DNA of 64,000 nucleotides from Ulvibacterium sp965248315 (lineage in GTDB: Bacteria; Bacteroidota; Bacteroidia; Flavobacteriales; Flavobacteriaceae). Under the pieces are notes generated by a model that made no database searches, was not told the DNA's origin, and was given only the letters and a program-made list of their open reading frames with translations. Where the stretch lies: contig NZ_CBDFIX010000002.1 of the NCBI RefSeq assembly GCF_965248315.1, forward strand, positions 4,278,001 through 4,342,000, read 5' to 3'. The position numbers and the translations under genes were made by a program. Positions within the stretch are counted from its first letter, which is position 1; each line of letters starts with the position of its first letter. Below are positions 41,718 through 52,100 of the stretch, piece by piece.

Positions 41718-42181
41718 TTGCTATTTTCTGCTTTTAGGGCTTTTAATGCCTTCCTCATATGCTGTGATGCATTGACACTGTTAAAAACCAGAACAATTTT
41801 TCCTTTTTTGTTGACCACATAAGTTTCCCTTCCCGGGAATAGACCGAAAAGGTTATCCTTAACTTTGAAAAGCCGTTTTACTTTTCTTCCAGTATCCGCC
41901 AATAATATAAAAGGTAACTGATACTTGGATGCGAATTTACCATGTATTTTTTCAGAATCCGAACTTATACCAATGACTTCAGCCCCCAATTGGGTGAACT
42001 GTTCATAGCTGTCCCTAAAGGAGCAGGCTTCGGCGATACACCCAGGGGTATTATCCTTGGGATAAAAATAAATGACTAATGCTTTTTTACCTAAAACATC
42101 CTTAACATGGAAGGTCTTTCCCTCTTGGTCCAATAATGAAAACTTTGGAACAGGGTCTCCAACTTTTAATCCCATGATCAA
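41714..42181 (-). CDS. bcp: Thioredoxin-dependent peroxiredoxin (Bcp/PrxQ type)
   Basis: A 155-residue atypical 2-Cys peroxiredoxin. It has the peroxidatic Cys48 in P-G-C-I-A-E-A-C and the resolving Cys53 five residues later, the PrxQ arrangement, with the T-P-G-C loop stabilising the thiolate. It reduces hydroperoxides in the cytoplasm. The start could be ATG 42181 or 42175; both overlap or abut the queD stop. It is the third gene of idi-queD-bcp-manA. Confidence 0.92.
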   Translation of the reverse strand: MIMGLKVGDPVPKFSLLDQEGKTFHVKDVLGKKALVIYFYPKDNTPGCIAEACSFRDSYEQFTQLGAEVIGISSDSEKIHGKFASKYQLPFILLADTGRKVKRLFKVKDNLFGLFPGRETYVVNKKGKIVLVFNSVNASQHMRKALKALKAENSK

Positions 42182-42585
42182 CCGGAATAGGTTACAAAAT
42201 TTCTCGGAGTCTCGTATAGCACAACCTCAAGCGCTTTGCGCTCATCAATATGGGGTCTAAGCTTATTCCAGATAACCACCGCAATGTTTTCTGCCGTCGG
42301 ATTTAAATCTTTAAACTCCGGTACCTGTGTATTAAGATTTTTATGATCCAGGGCATCTTCTACTTTTTTCCGTATCAGCTCCTTTAAGACCTTCATATCC
42401 ACAACAAAACCTGTTTCCGGATCTATTTCTCCGGTTACACTTACTACTAGTTCATAGTTATGTCCGTGGTACTCAGGATTATTACATTTCCCAAATACCA
42501 TATTGTTCTTTTCATCGGTCCAATCTTGGCGATATAATCTATGTGCCGCATTAAAATGGGCCCTTCTACTGACCTTCACCTGCAT
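42178..42585 (-). CDS. queD: 6-pyruvoyl-tetrahydropterin synthase/QueD family protein
   Basis: A 135-residue T-fold enzyme. The zinc-binding His residues are in R-A-H-F-N-A-A-H-R-L (near 9-16) and Y-H-G-H-N-Y (near 39-44), and a Cys lies in F-G-K-C-N-N-P-E-Y, as in the 6-carboxy-tetrahydropterin synthase subtype that makes the queuosine precursor. The PTPS-only activity cannot be excluded. It starts 2 nt after the idi stop. No other queuosine genes are adjacent. Confidence 0.9.
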   Translation of the reverse strand: MQVKVSRRAHFNAAHRLYRQDWTDEKNNMVFGKCNNPEYHGHNYELVVSVTGEIDPETGFVVDMKVLKELIRKKVEDALDHKNLNTQVPEFKDLNPTAENIAVVIWNKLRPHIDERKALEVVLYETPRNFVTYSG

Positions 42586-42587
42586 AG

Positions 42588-43115
42588 TTATGAATTTTCA
42601 CGGATGATATATTCATAAAACCTCTCGAAAATAATCTTGAACCAGACCGTATAACCATCGGGGTTATCCGTCATATCTTTCTTGATCGATTCCGGTCTCA
42701 TCCACTTCCAATCCGCTACTTCCTCCGTGTTTATATTTGGAACATCATTATAATTACCCATCATCACATGATCCAATTCATGCTCTGTAAGCCCATTGTC
42801 AAATGGGGCTTTGTATTTGAACGAAAAAAGTTCCCTCAGTTCCGTTTCAAAACCCATTTCTTCAAATAGTCTACGTTTCCCAGCTTGGATATTGGTTTCC
42901 CCCACACGCTGATGGCTACAACACGTATTGGTCCATAATAAAGGCGAATGATATTTATTGGCCGCTCGTTGTTGAAGCATGGTCTCACCTGCATCGTTCA
43001 TAATGAAAATAGAAAATGCCCGGTGAAGTTTGGCCTTTTTATGGGCTGCCATCTTGGGCATGGTTCCAATCTGCTCATCTTGGTCGTTCACTAAGATTAC
43101 CTCTTCTTCCTTCAT
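42588..43115 (-). CDS. idi: Isopentenyl-diphosphate isomerase, type I
   Basis: A 175-residue Nudix-fold isomerase that interconverts IPP and DMAPP for isoprenoid and quinone synthesis. The catalytic Cys is in N-T-C-C-S-H-Q (near 64-70), with the metal-binding His residues nearby and the Nudix-like R-R-L-F-E-E-M-G-F box. A second catalytic Glu lies in the W-K-W-M-R-P-E-S segment. It is the first gene of the idi-queD-bcp-manA operon; no consensus promoter box was found in the 95 nt upstream. Confidence 0.94.
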   Translation of the reverse strand: MKEEEVILVNDQDEQIGTMPKMAAHKKAKLHRAFSIFIMNDAGETMLQQRAANKYHSPLLWTNTCCSHQRVGETNIQAGKRRLFEEMGFETELRELFSFKYKAPFDNGLTEHELDHVMMGNYNDVPNINTEEVADWKWMRPESIKKDMTDNPDGYTVWFKIIFERFYEYIIRENS

Positions 43116-43210
43116 ATGGTAAAAATAAGACCTTTGGCCAACTTTAGGGTTAAGGCTCTTATAAAAAATATTGATGAAAGAATTTGAATCGATGAGTGTA
43201 GGCTTCTTCT

Positions 43211-44164
43211 TTAGAAGAACCTTGGTGATTTCAAATTTCCCTTAGTAGTAATAAAATCATAGCGAAGTATCACCTCAAAAGAGCCATCATTGAACCTTGC
43301 ACTGCCCAATTCCGTGGTCTCTTTATCATACGCAATACCAATGAGGAATTTATTGGATATTTGAAATCCTGCCATGCCGCTAAAGGCCGCATCCCATCGG
43401 TACGCGCCTCCTAAAATGAACTTTTCGTTCATCATGAAGTTGGCGGAAACGTCAACTTGCAACGGTGCTCCCTGCGTAACTTTGGTCAGTAGTGCCGGCT
43501 TAAATTTCAAAAATGGATTTAAATCCCATACGTATCCGGTGATAAAATAGAAGTTCATTTGTTCCTTTGCTGTCGAAAGGGAGGACTCGTCAAAATGGGA
43601 GGTTTCCAAAAACCTAGGAACGGATAACCCCGCATAAAATCGATTGGTATGATAATAGACCCCGGCGCCGATATTGGGTGTAAGCCGATTATCTATGTTC
43701 TGTTGTAAAGTCTGGTCAGGAGCAAATTGATTGAGCTCGGAAAAACGAACATCCAAAAGATTGGCGCTACCCTTTAGCCCAAAACTTAACCTGCCTTCAA
43801 CAGATGTATAAATGGTATAGGAAAAGTCTACGTCAAAGCTAGTTTCAGAAGTAGGGCCTATTTGATCGTTAACGATGGAAAGTCCCAATCCTACTCCCCT
43901 ATATCCAATAGGAGAATGTATATTGAATGTTTGTGTTTTGGGAGCTCCATCCAAACCTACCCACTGTGATCGGTGAAGGGCAGCAACACTAATGTGCCCC
44001 CTAGATCCGGCATATCCTGGATTTACACTCACCGTATTATACATATATTGGGTGTACTGGGCATCCTGCTGAGAATAAATAGAATTTGTAAACAACAAAA
44101 CCAAAATGAAAATGGGAAGTACTATCCATTTGACTGAAATCATATGTTGGACGAATTTTGGCAT
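43211..44164 (-). CDS. PorP/SprF family type IX secretion outer-membrane protein (copy 1)
   Basis: A 317-residue outer-membrane barrel of the PorP/SprF family, whose members help carry cargo of the type IX secretion system to the surface and attach it. After the signal peptide (ending near TNSIYSQ) it starts with the conserved Q-D-A-Q-Y-T-Q-Y-M-Y-N and N-P-G-Y-A-G-S-R-G, R-S-Q-W-V-G-L-D-G-A-P-K-T-Q-T-F, and ends with F-N-D-G-S-F-E-V-I-L-R-Y-D-F and P-R-F-F. Start 44164 lies 2 nt after the cargo gene stop; ATG 44143 (MISVKW) is possible. A SprF is known to be needed for SprB secretion, and here the giant repeat protein and a CHU_C protein precede it. Confidence 0.93.
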   Translation of the reverse strand: MPKFVQHMISVKWIVLPIFILVLLFTNSIYSQQDAQYTQYMYNTVSVNPGYAGSRGHISVAALHRSQWVGLDGAPKTQTFNIHSPIGYRGVGLGLSIVNDQIGPTSETSFDVDFSYTIYTSVEGRLSFGLKGSANLLDVRFSELNQFAPDQTLQQNIDNRLTPNIGAGVYYHTNRFYAGLSVPRFLETSHFDESSLSTAKEQMNFYFITGYVWDLNPFLKFKPALLTKVTQGAPLQVDVSANFMMNEKFILGGAYRWDAAFSGMAGFQISNKFLIGIAYDKETTELGSARFNDGSFEVILRYDFITTKGNLKSPRFF

Positions 44165-44166
44165 CT

Positions 44167-46176
44167 TTATCTATTTATATATATATAACCGGACAGCGAT
44201 CGTTGGTTTCCGTTGTCATCCTCATAATCCAGTATATAGAAATACGTTCCTACAGGTAATTTATTATCCACGTCAACTGTGACCCTCCCCTGGGAAGTAC
44301 CATCAAAGAAGTTTCCTTCCATGTCATAGCCGTTTGTAGTATAAACCATTACCCCCCAACGGTTATAAATTCTAATGGTATTGTTCGGGAAATTCTCCAA
44401 TCCACTAATTTGAAGAACGTCATGCACTCCATCTCCGTTAGGCGTCAGCACATTGAATACCTCTACTTCATCCTCCTCACGGTTTGGTTCTAGATAATCA
44501 GGAGTACCATCACCATCGGTATCATCGTTGGCATAGTTGCCATCTCCATTAACATCTTCTTCCACGGTTCGTAGCGCATCTCCATCATCATCCGTATCCC
44601 TATAGTCGGATTCATCATCGCCATCCGTATTGGGCAAATCGTTGAAAGGGTCGTCAATTTCATCATTCACATCCAAGTCAATCGCAGTGGTCCCTTCATA
44701 GCCATCGTCCAAGCCATCGTTGTCCTTATCCGAACCGATAAGGGTTACATCTGCCACTCCATTTTGATCAAAATCATGCGCCTCTATGTTATCCAGTACA
44801 TTGTCATCGTCACTATCCTCATCCAGGTAATCAGGAAGAAGATCACCATCCGTATCCACGGGAAAAATACCAAGAGAACCATTTTCGTAGGCATCATCCA
44901 GACCATTTGCATTGGTATCTGCGCCACTTGGTGCAACATAGTCAGCGGTCGTTTGGGCCTCAACATTGTCCGGAATACCATCATTGTCACTATCAATATC
45001 CAAGTAATCTGGGAATCCATCACCATCCGAATCTGTGGGGTCTGTGGATGGATCATTGTCCGCATCCAAATTCAAATCTTCAAAACTATCCACTATCCCA
45101 TCGTCATCACTGTCCAAATCAACTCCAATAGGATTGACCACAACAGTTATAGTGGCCGTATCACAATTGCCCGAATTATCACAAAGGGTATAGGTAAATG
45201 AATCTGTTCCCATAAAACCAGCATTTGGTACGTAACTAATACTATCATCGGAAGGATTGTTTGGTGTTCCATTATTTTCAATAGTCACCATACCATCTGT
45301 AGGATTTGTAAGGGTCAGAGTCCCAATTGTCGGTAAATCATTATCATTGGCTAGGATATCAATATCCACGGCAGTGTCCTCAGTAGTTGCGATGGAGTCA
45401 TCAAAAACATCCAAAATCGGTAGTACATCAACGGTTACCGTGGCCGTACTACAATCCCCGGCTGTGTTGCAAATGGTGTAATCGAAAGAATCGGGTCCAT
45501 TGTAATCCGGATTGGGTATGTAGGTCACAATATCATCTGTTGGATCATTGGGTGTTCCATTCATGTCAATATTCACGGTACCATTCGCTGGATTTGTGGT
45601 TGTCAAATTTCCAGCAGATGGTAAATCAGAGTCATTCGAAAAGATGTCCACGATGACAGATTCGTCTTCGTTGGTAGTAACCAAGTCATCTACCAAGGTA
45701 GCTGCTTGTTGCAAACAAACTACCGTAAAATTGGGCAAGGCAATGGAGTTTCCAGCTTTGGTCAAAGTAGCTGTGTAGCGTACCACAGAAGTAGTCGCGG
45801 TGACAACTGGACGCAATGGGTCTCCTGTTATGGCCGGTGACCAACTTACTGTTGCACTACCGCTTACATTGGCAGAAATATCCAAGGTAACTTGATTATC
45901 TGGTGCGGTGCAATCGGTTAGAATGAAGTACCCAGTTGCATTTGAACCACAAAGCGTGCCATCATAAGTTGCAAAATAGACTCCCGGCGTTGAGGTCTCA
46001 TAAAAGAAATCTGTTCCTAAAACTGTACTGGTATCCGATGCCTCATACCATCTATAATTACTTTCATCGGTACTATTGGGTGCTTGTAGCAAAAACTGTG
46101 CTTGGGATATACCTATCCCCAAGATGATAAAAACCATACTTAGGAAAAGGGTCTTGTATGTGTAGGGGCGTGTCAA
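44167..46176 (-). CDS. Type IX secretion cargo with CHU_C (gliding-type) C-terminal domain
   Basis: A 669-residue secreted protein. Order: signal peptide, Ig-like N-terminus with Cys pair, two cadherin-like tandem domains (about 162-250 and 253-345, each with E-D-x-x-V-D-I and S-D-L-P or N-D-L-P), an Asp-rich thrombospondin-3-like calcium-binding stretch (about 350-570, many DxDxDG-type loops), and the CHU_C/T9SS type B domain (about 575-669) opening V-L-T-P-N-G-D-G-V-H-D and ending Y-F-Y-I-L-D-Y-E-D-D-N-G-N-Q-R-S-L-S-G-Y-I-Y. The best start is a TTG at 46176 (MTRPYTYKTLFLS); the ATG at 46137 leaves a very short signal. It lies 22 nt after the giant gene and 2 nt before PorP. Confidence 0.9.
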   Translation of the reverse strand: MTRPYTYKTLFLSMVFIILGIGISQAQFLLQAPNSTDESNYRWYEASDTSTVLGTDFFYETSTPGVYFATYDGTLCGSNATGYFILTDCTAPDNQVTLDISANVSGSATVSWSPAITGDPLRPVVTATTSVVRYTATLTKAGNSIALPNFTVVCLQQAATLVDDLVTTNEDESVIVDIFSNDSDLPSAGNLTTTNPANGTVNIDMNGTPNDPTDDIVTYIPNPDYNGPDSFDYTICNTAGDCSTATVTVDVLPILDVFDDSIATTEDTAVDIDILANDNDLPTIGTLTLTNPTDGMVTIENNGTPNNPSDDSISYVPNAGFMGTDSFTYTLCDNSGNCDTATITVVVNPIGVDLDSDDDGIVDSFEDLNLDADNDPSTDPTDSDGDGFPDYLDIDSDNDGIPDNVEAQTTADYVAPSGADTNANGLDDAYENGSLGIFPVDTDGDLLPDYLDEDSDDDNVLDNIEAHDFDQNGVADVTLIGSDKDNDGLDDGYEGTTAIDLDVNDEIDDPFNDLPNTDGDDESDYRDTDDDGDALRTVEEDVNGDGNYANDDTDGDGTPDYLEPNREEDEVEVFNVLTPNGDGVHDVLQISGLENFPNNTIRIYNRWGVMVYTTNGYDMEGNFFDGTSQGRVTVDVDNKLPVGTYFYILDYEDDNGNQRSLSGYIYINR

Positions 46177-46198
46177 ACCGATGTATACAGTTTTTAGT

Positions 46199-49100
46199 TT
46201 ATCGAACTACGAAGACTACATTTATAAGACTGTTATAATCTGGGGGTGTACCGACTACATCATATTGCATTACTCCGGTTGCACTAATGCTGTCAATATT
46301 TAATACGGCTGGATCAGCATAGGTAACATAATAATATAGCTCTGTATTGGCATAGGTCGGTACGGCTGCCGGAGCTCCTGCACTGGCCATTGTTGGCGTT
46401 CCAAATTGATTTATATATTCATCATACAGATTAATAGTGACGTTATTGACTAAAGCTGATGCATCTATCGCAATAGAAGGTGGATAGAATATACGTGCAG
46501 CCTTTGACGTAATCGGAGCTATGTCTTGAATCACATCCTCAACCGTTGCCTCTGTATTTCCATCTCCATCCACATCGATTGGAGTATCCGAGTTTACTTC
46601 AGAAGCTACCTGGTCATCGGTTTCGTTCAAGAATAGGCCATTATCCGTACCTATTGCTAAATCGTTATTGGCATCAGCTGAAATATTTACCTCAAGTCCA
46701 ACATTCTCCAGCAAGGAGTTTGTCGGGGTACCCGTTAAGGTTACCGTGCCGTTCGGGGAGGTGATACTACCGTCACCGGACAGTGCGGTCACGTCCACGT
46801 CAAGACCTACGTTCTCTAACAAGGAATTCGCCGGTGTACCCGTAAGGGTTATGGTGCTATTGGGTGAAGTAATACTACCATCTCCGGAAAGGGCCGTTAC
46901 ATCAACGTCCAGTCCTACATTCTCCAACAAAGAGTTCGCCGGAGTGCCCGTAAGGGTTACCGTACCGTTCGGGGAGGTAATCGATCCGTCGCCGGACAAT
47001 GCAGTTACGTCCACATCAAGGGTAACATTCTCCAAAATAGAGTTCGCAGGGGTACCGCCAAGGGTTACAGTGCCGTTTGGCGAGGTTATAGATCCGTCAC
47101 CTGTAAGTGCGGTCACATCGACATCGAAACCTACGTCTTCCAACAAAGAGTTCGCAGGGGTGCCCGTCAGGGTCACCGTACCATTGGGCGAAGTGATGCT
47201 ACCGTCACCTGATAGTGCCGTCACGTCAACATCCAGGCCTATGTCCTCGAAAAGGGAATTGGCAGGGGTGCCCGTTAAAGTTATGGTACTGTTAGGAGAG
47301 GTCACGCTGCCATCGGCCAAGGCGGATTCGTTTACGTCCAGGCCTACATTCTCCAACAAGGAGTTTGCGGGTGTGCCCGTCAAGGTCACCGTACCGTTGG
47401 GCGAGGTAATTGATCCGTCACCGGACAAAGCGGTCACGTCAACATCCAGGCCTATGTCCTCGAAAAGGGAATTGGCAGGGGTGCCCGTTAAAGTTATGGT
47501 GCTGTTAGGAGAGGTCACACTGCCATCGGCCAAGGCGGATTCGTTTACGTCCAGGCCTACATTCTCCAACAAGGAGTTTGCGGGCGTGCCCGTCAAGGTC
47601 ACCGTACCGTTGGGCGAGGTAATTGATCCGTCACCGGACAAAGCGGTCACGTCCACATCCAGGCCAATATCCTCGAAAAGGGAATTGGCAGGGGTGCCCG
47701 TTAAAGTTATGGTGCTGTTAGGAGAGGTGACGCTTCCGTCTGCCAGGGCGGATTCGTTTACGTCCAGGCCTACATTCTCCAACAAGGAGTTCGCGGGTGT
47801 CCCAGTCAGGGTCACCGTGCCATTCGGGGAGGTAATACTACCATCACCCGAAAGTGCAGTCACATCGACATCGAAACCTACGTCTTCCAATAACGAATTT
47901 GCAGGGGTACCTGTCAAAGTAACTGTACCGTTGGGAGAGGTAATCGATCCATCGCCAGAAAGTGCCGTTACGTCTACATCAAAGCCAACATCCTCCAATA
48001 ATGAATTTGCCGGGGTGCCCGTCAAGGTCACCGTGCCGTTCGGGGAGGTAATACTACCATCACCCGAAAGTGCAGTCACGTCCACATCAAGGCCAATATC
48101 CTCGAAAAGGGAATTGGCAGGGGTGCCCGTTAAAGTTATGGTGCTGTTAGGAGAGGTCACGCTGCCATCGGCCAGGGCGGATTCGTTGACGTCCAATCCA
48201 ACATTCTCCAACAAGGAGTTCGCGGGTGTCCCAGTCAGGGTCACCGTGCCATTCGGGGAGGTAATACTACCATCACCCGAAAGTGCAGTCACATCGACAT
48301 CGAAACCTACATCTTCCAATAATGAGTTTGCCGGTGTACCCGTAAGGGTTATTGTGCTATTGGGCGAGGTAATTGATCCGTCACCGGACAAAGCGGTCAC
48401 GTCAACATCCAGGCCTATGTCCTCGAAAATGGAATTGGCAGGGGTGCCCGTTAAAGTTATGGTGCTGTTAGGAGAGGTAACGCTTCCGTCTGCCAGGGCG
48501 GATTCGTTTACGTCCAGGCCTACATTCTCCAACAAGGAGTTCGCGGGTGTACCCGTCAAGGTCACCGTACCGTTGGGCGAGGTAATACTGCCATCACCGG
48601 ACAATGCAGTTACATCCACGTCAAGGGTAACATCCTCCAGAATCGAGTTGGCAGGGGTACCGCCAAGGGTCACCGTGCCGTTGGGCGAAGTAATAGAACC
48701 ATCACCCGTAAGTGCGGTCACATCGACATCAAATCCAACATCCTCCAATAATGAATTTGCCGGGGTGCCCGTCAGGGTCACAGTGCCGTTCGGGGAGGTT
48801 ATAGATCCGTCACCAGAAAGAGCAGTTACATCCACATCAAGGCCAATATCCTCAAAAAGGGAATTGGCAGGGGTGCCCGTTAAAGTTATGGTGCTGTTAG
48901 GAGAGGTAACGCTTCCGTCTGCCAGGGCGGATTCGTTAACATCCAGGGTGACATTCTCCAACAAGGAGTTCGCGGGAGTACCGCCTAAGTTTATGGTGCT
49001 GTTGGGTGAAGTGATGGAACCGTCGCCTGTCAGTGCGGTAACATCGACATCGAAACCTACGTCTTCCAATAATGAGTTTGCCGGTGTACCCGTCAAAGTA

Positions 49101-52100
49101 ACCGTACCGTTGGGAGAGGTGATAGACCCATCGCCCGTAAGTGCGGTAACATCGACATCGAAACCTACGTCTTCCAATAATGAGTTTGCCGGTGTACCCG
49201 TCAGGGTCACCGTGCCGTTAGGGGAGGTAATCGATCCGTCACCGGAAAGTGCAGTCACATCGACATCGAAACCTACGTCTTCCAATAACGAATTTGCAGG
49301 GGTACCTGTCAAAGTAACCGTACCGTTGGGAGAGGTAATCGATCCGTCACCGGACAATGCGGTTACGTCCACGTCAAGGGTAACATCCTCCAGAATCGAG
49401 TTGGCAGGGGTACCGCCAAGGGTCACCGTGCCGTTGGGCGAAGTAATAGAACCATCACCCGTAAGTGCGGTCACATCGACATCAAATCCAACATCCTCCA
49501 ATAATGAATTTGCCGGGGTGCCCGTCAGGGTCACCGTTCCATTTGGTGAGGTAATCGATCCGTCGCCGGACAATGCGGTTACGTCCACGTCAAGGGTAAC
49601 ATCCTCCAGAATCGAGTTGGCAGGGGTACCGCCAAGGGTTACCGTGCCGTTAGGCGAGGTTATAGATCCGTCACCCGTAAGTGCGGTCACATCGACATCA
49701 AATCCAACATCCTCCAATAATGAATTTGCCGGGGTGCCCGTCAGGGTCACAGTGCCGTTCGGGGAGGTGATAGATCCGTCACCAGAAAGAGCGGTTACAT
49801 CCACATCAAGGCCAATATCCTCAAAAAGGGAATTGGCAGGGGTGCCCGTTAAAGTTATGGTGCTGTTAGGAGAGGTAACGCTACCATCGGCCAAGGCCGA
49901 TTCGTTTACGTCCAGGGTGACATTCTCCAATAACGAGTTTGCGGGCGTACCGCCAAGGGTCACTGTTCCATTGGGCGAAGTAATGGAACCGTCGCCTGTC
50001 AGTGCGGTAACATCGACATCAAAACCTACGTCTTCCAATAATGAGTTTGCCGGTGTACCCGTCAAAGTAACCGTACCGTTGGGAGAGGTGATAGACCCAT
50101 CGCCCGTAAGTGCGGTAACATCGACATCGAAACCTACGTCTTCCAATAATGAATTTGCCGGGGTGCCCGTCAGGGTCATAGTGCCGTTCGGGGAGGTGAT
50201 AGATCCGTCACCAGAAAGAGCAGTTACATCCACATCAAGGCCAATATCCTCAAAAAGGGAATTGGCAGGGGTGCCCGTTAAAGTTATGGTGCTGTTAGGA
50301 GAGGTAACGCTTCCGTCTGCCAGGGCGGATTCGTTTACGTCCAGGCCTACATTCTCCAACAAGGAGTTCGCGGGTGTACCCGTCAAGGTCACCGTACCGT
50401 TAGGCGAGGTAATACTGCCATCACCGGAAAGGGCCGTTACGTCCACATCAAGGCCAATATCCTCAAAAAGGGAATTGGCAGGTGTGCCCGTTAAAGTTAT
50501 GGTACTGTTCGGAGAGGTCACGCTGCCATCGGCCAGAGCGGATTCGTTAACATCCAGAGTGACATTCTCCAACAAGGAGTTTGCGGGCGTACCGCCTAAG
50601 TTTATGGTGCTATTTGGTGAAGTGATAGAACCATCTCCTGTTAGTGCTGTTACATCGACATCAAATCCAACATCCTCCAATACTGAATTTGCCGGGGTGC
50701 CTGTAAGGGTCACCGTTCCATTTGGTGAGGTAATCGATCCGTCACCGGACAATGCGGTTACGTCCACATCAAGGGTGACATTCTCCAACAAGGAGTTCGC
50801 CGGTGTACCGCCAAGGGTTACCGTACCGTTCGGTGAAGTGATGGAACCATCGCCAGTAAGTGCGGTCACATCGACATCAAATCCAACATCCTCCAATAAT
50901 GAATTTGCCGGGGTGCCTGTAAGGGTCACCGTTCCATTTGGTGAGGTAATCGATCCGTCACCGGACAATGCGGTTACGTCCACGTCAAGGGTAACATCCT
51001 CCAGAATCGAGTTGGCAGGGGTACCGCCAAGGGTTACCGTGCCGTTAGGCGAGGTTATAGATCCGTCACCCGTAAGTGCGGTTACATCCACATCAAGGCC
51101 AATATCCTCAAAAAGGGAATTGGCAGGGGTGCCCGTTAAAGTTATGGTGCTGTTAGGAGAGGTAACGCTACCATCGGCCAAGGCCGATTCGTTTACGTCC
51201 AGGGTGACATTCTCCAACAAGGAGTTCGTGGGAGTACCGCCTAAGTTTATGGTGCTGTTGGGTGAAGTGATGGAACCGTCGCCTGTCAGTGCGGTAACAT
51301 CGACATCAAAACCTACGTCTTCCAATAATGAGTTTGCCGGTGTACCCGTCAAAGTAACCGTACCGTTGGGAGAGGTGATAGACCCATCGCCCGTAAGTGC
51401 GGTAACATCGACATCGAAACCTACGTCTTCCAATAATGAATTTGCCGGGGTGCCCGTCAGGGTCACAGTGCCATTGGGCGAAGTGATGCTACCGTCACCT
51501 GATAGTGCCGTCACATCGACATCAAGGCCAACGTTCTCCAACAAAGAGTTCGCAGGGGTACCCGTCAAGATTACCGTTCCGTTGGGTGAAGTTATAGATC
51601 CGTCGCCGGACAATGCGGTTACGTCAACATCAAGAGTAACATCTTCTAAAATTGAGTTTGCAGGTGTACCACCAAGGGTCACCGTGCCGTTGGGCGAAGT
51701 AATAGAACCATCACCCGAAAGGGCCGTTACGTCCACATCAAGGCCAATATCCTCAAAAAGGGAATTGGCAGGTGTGCCTGTTAAAGTTATGGTGCTGTTC
51801 GGAGAGGTCACGCTGCCATCTGCCAAACCGGTAACATCAACTTCTAGTGCACCACTGGCATTCTGGGTCAGACCGCTTCCTGCCACATCGGGATTTATGG
51901 TCGCTGCGTTCACAGCATCCGTTCCTATATCACCAGAGGTTATGGTTCCATCCAATATTTGAGTAGTTGTAATCCCTCCATCGGCCACCCCCAAGGTAAA
52001 TGGGGATATGGTCGTACCTAAACCGGAACGTACCAAGGTCCCATTGGTGGCATTCACCACCTCGTTACCAATTACTCCGTCATTTTCGGTAACGGTAACA

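Noticed and set aside
46668..51962. 1,764-codon open frame on the plus strand opposite the giant gene
   Set aside because: It is a mirror frame: the repeat periods are multiples of three and no unit contains an antisense stop, so the shadow stays open across the array. The minus-strand frame has a signal peptide and meaningful domains.
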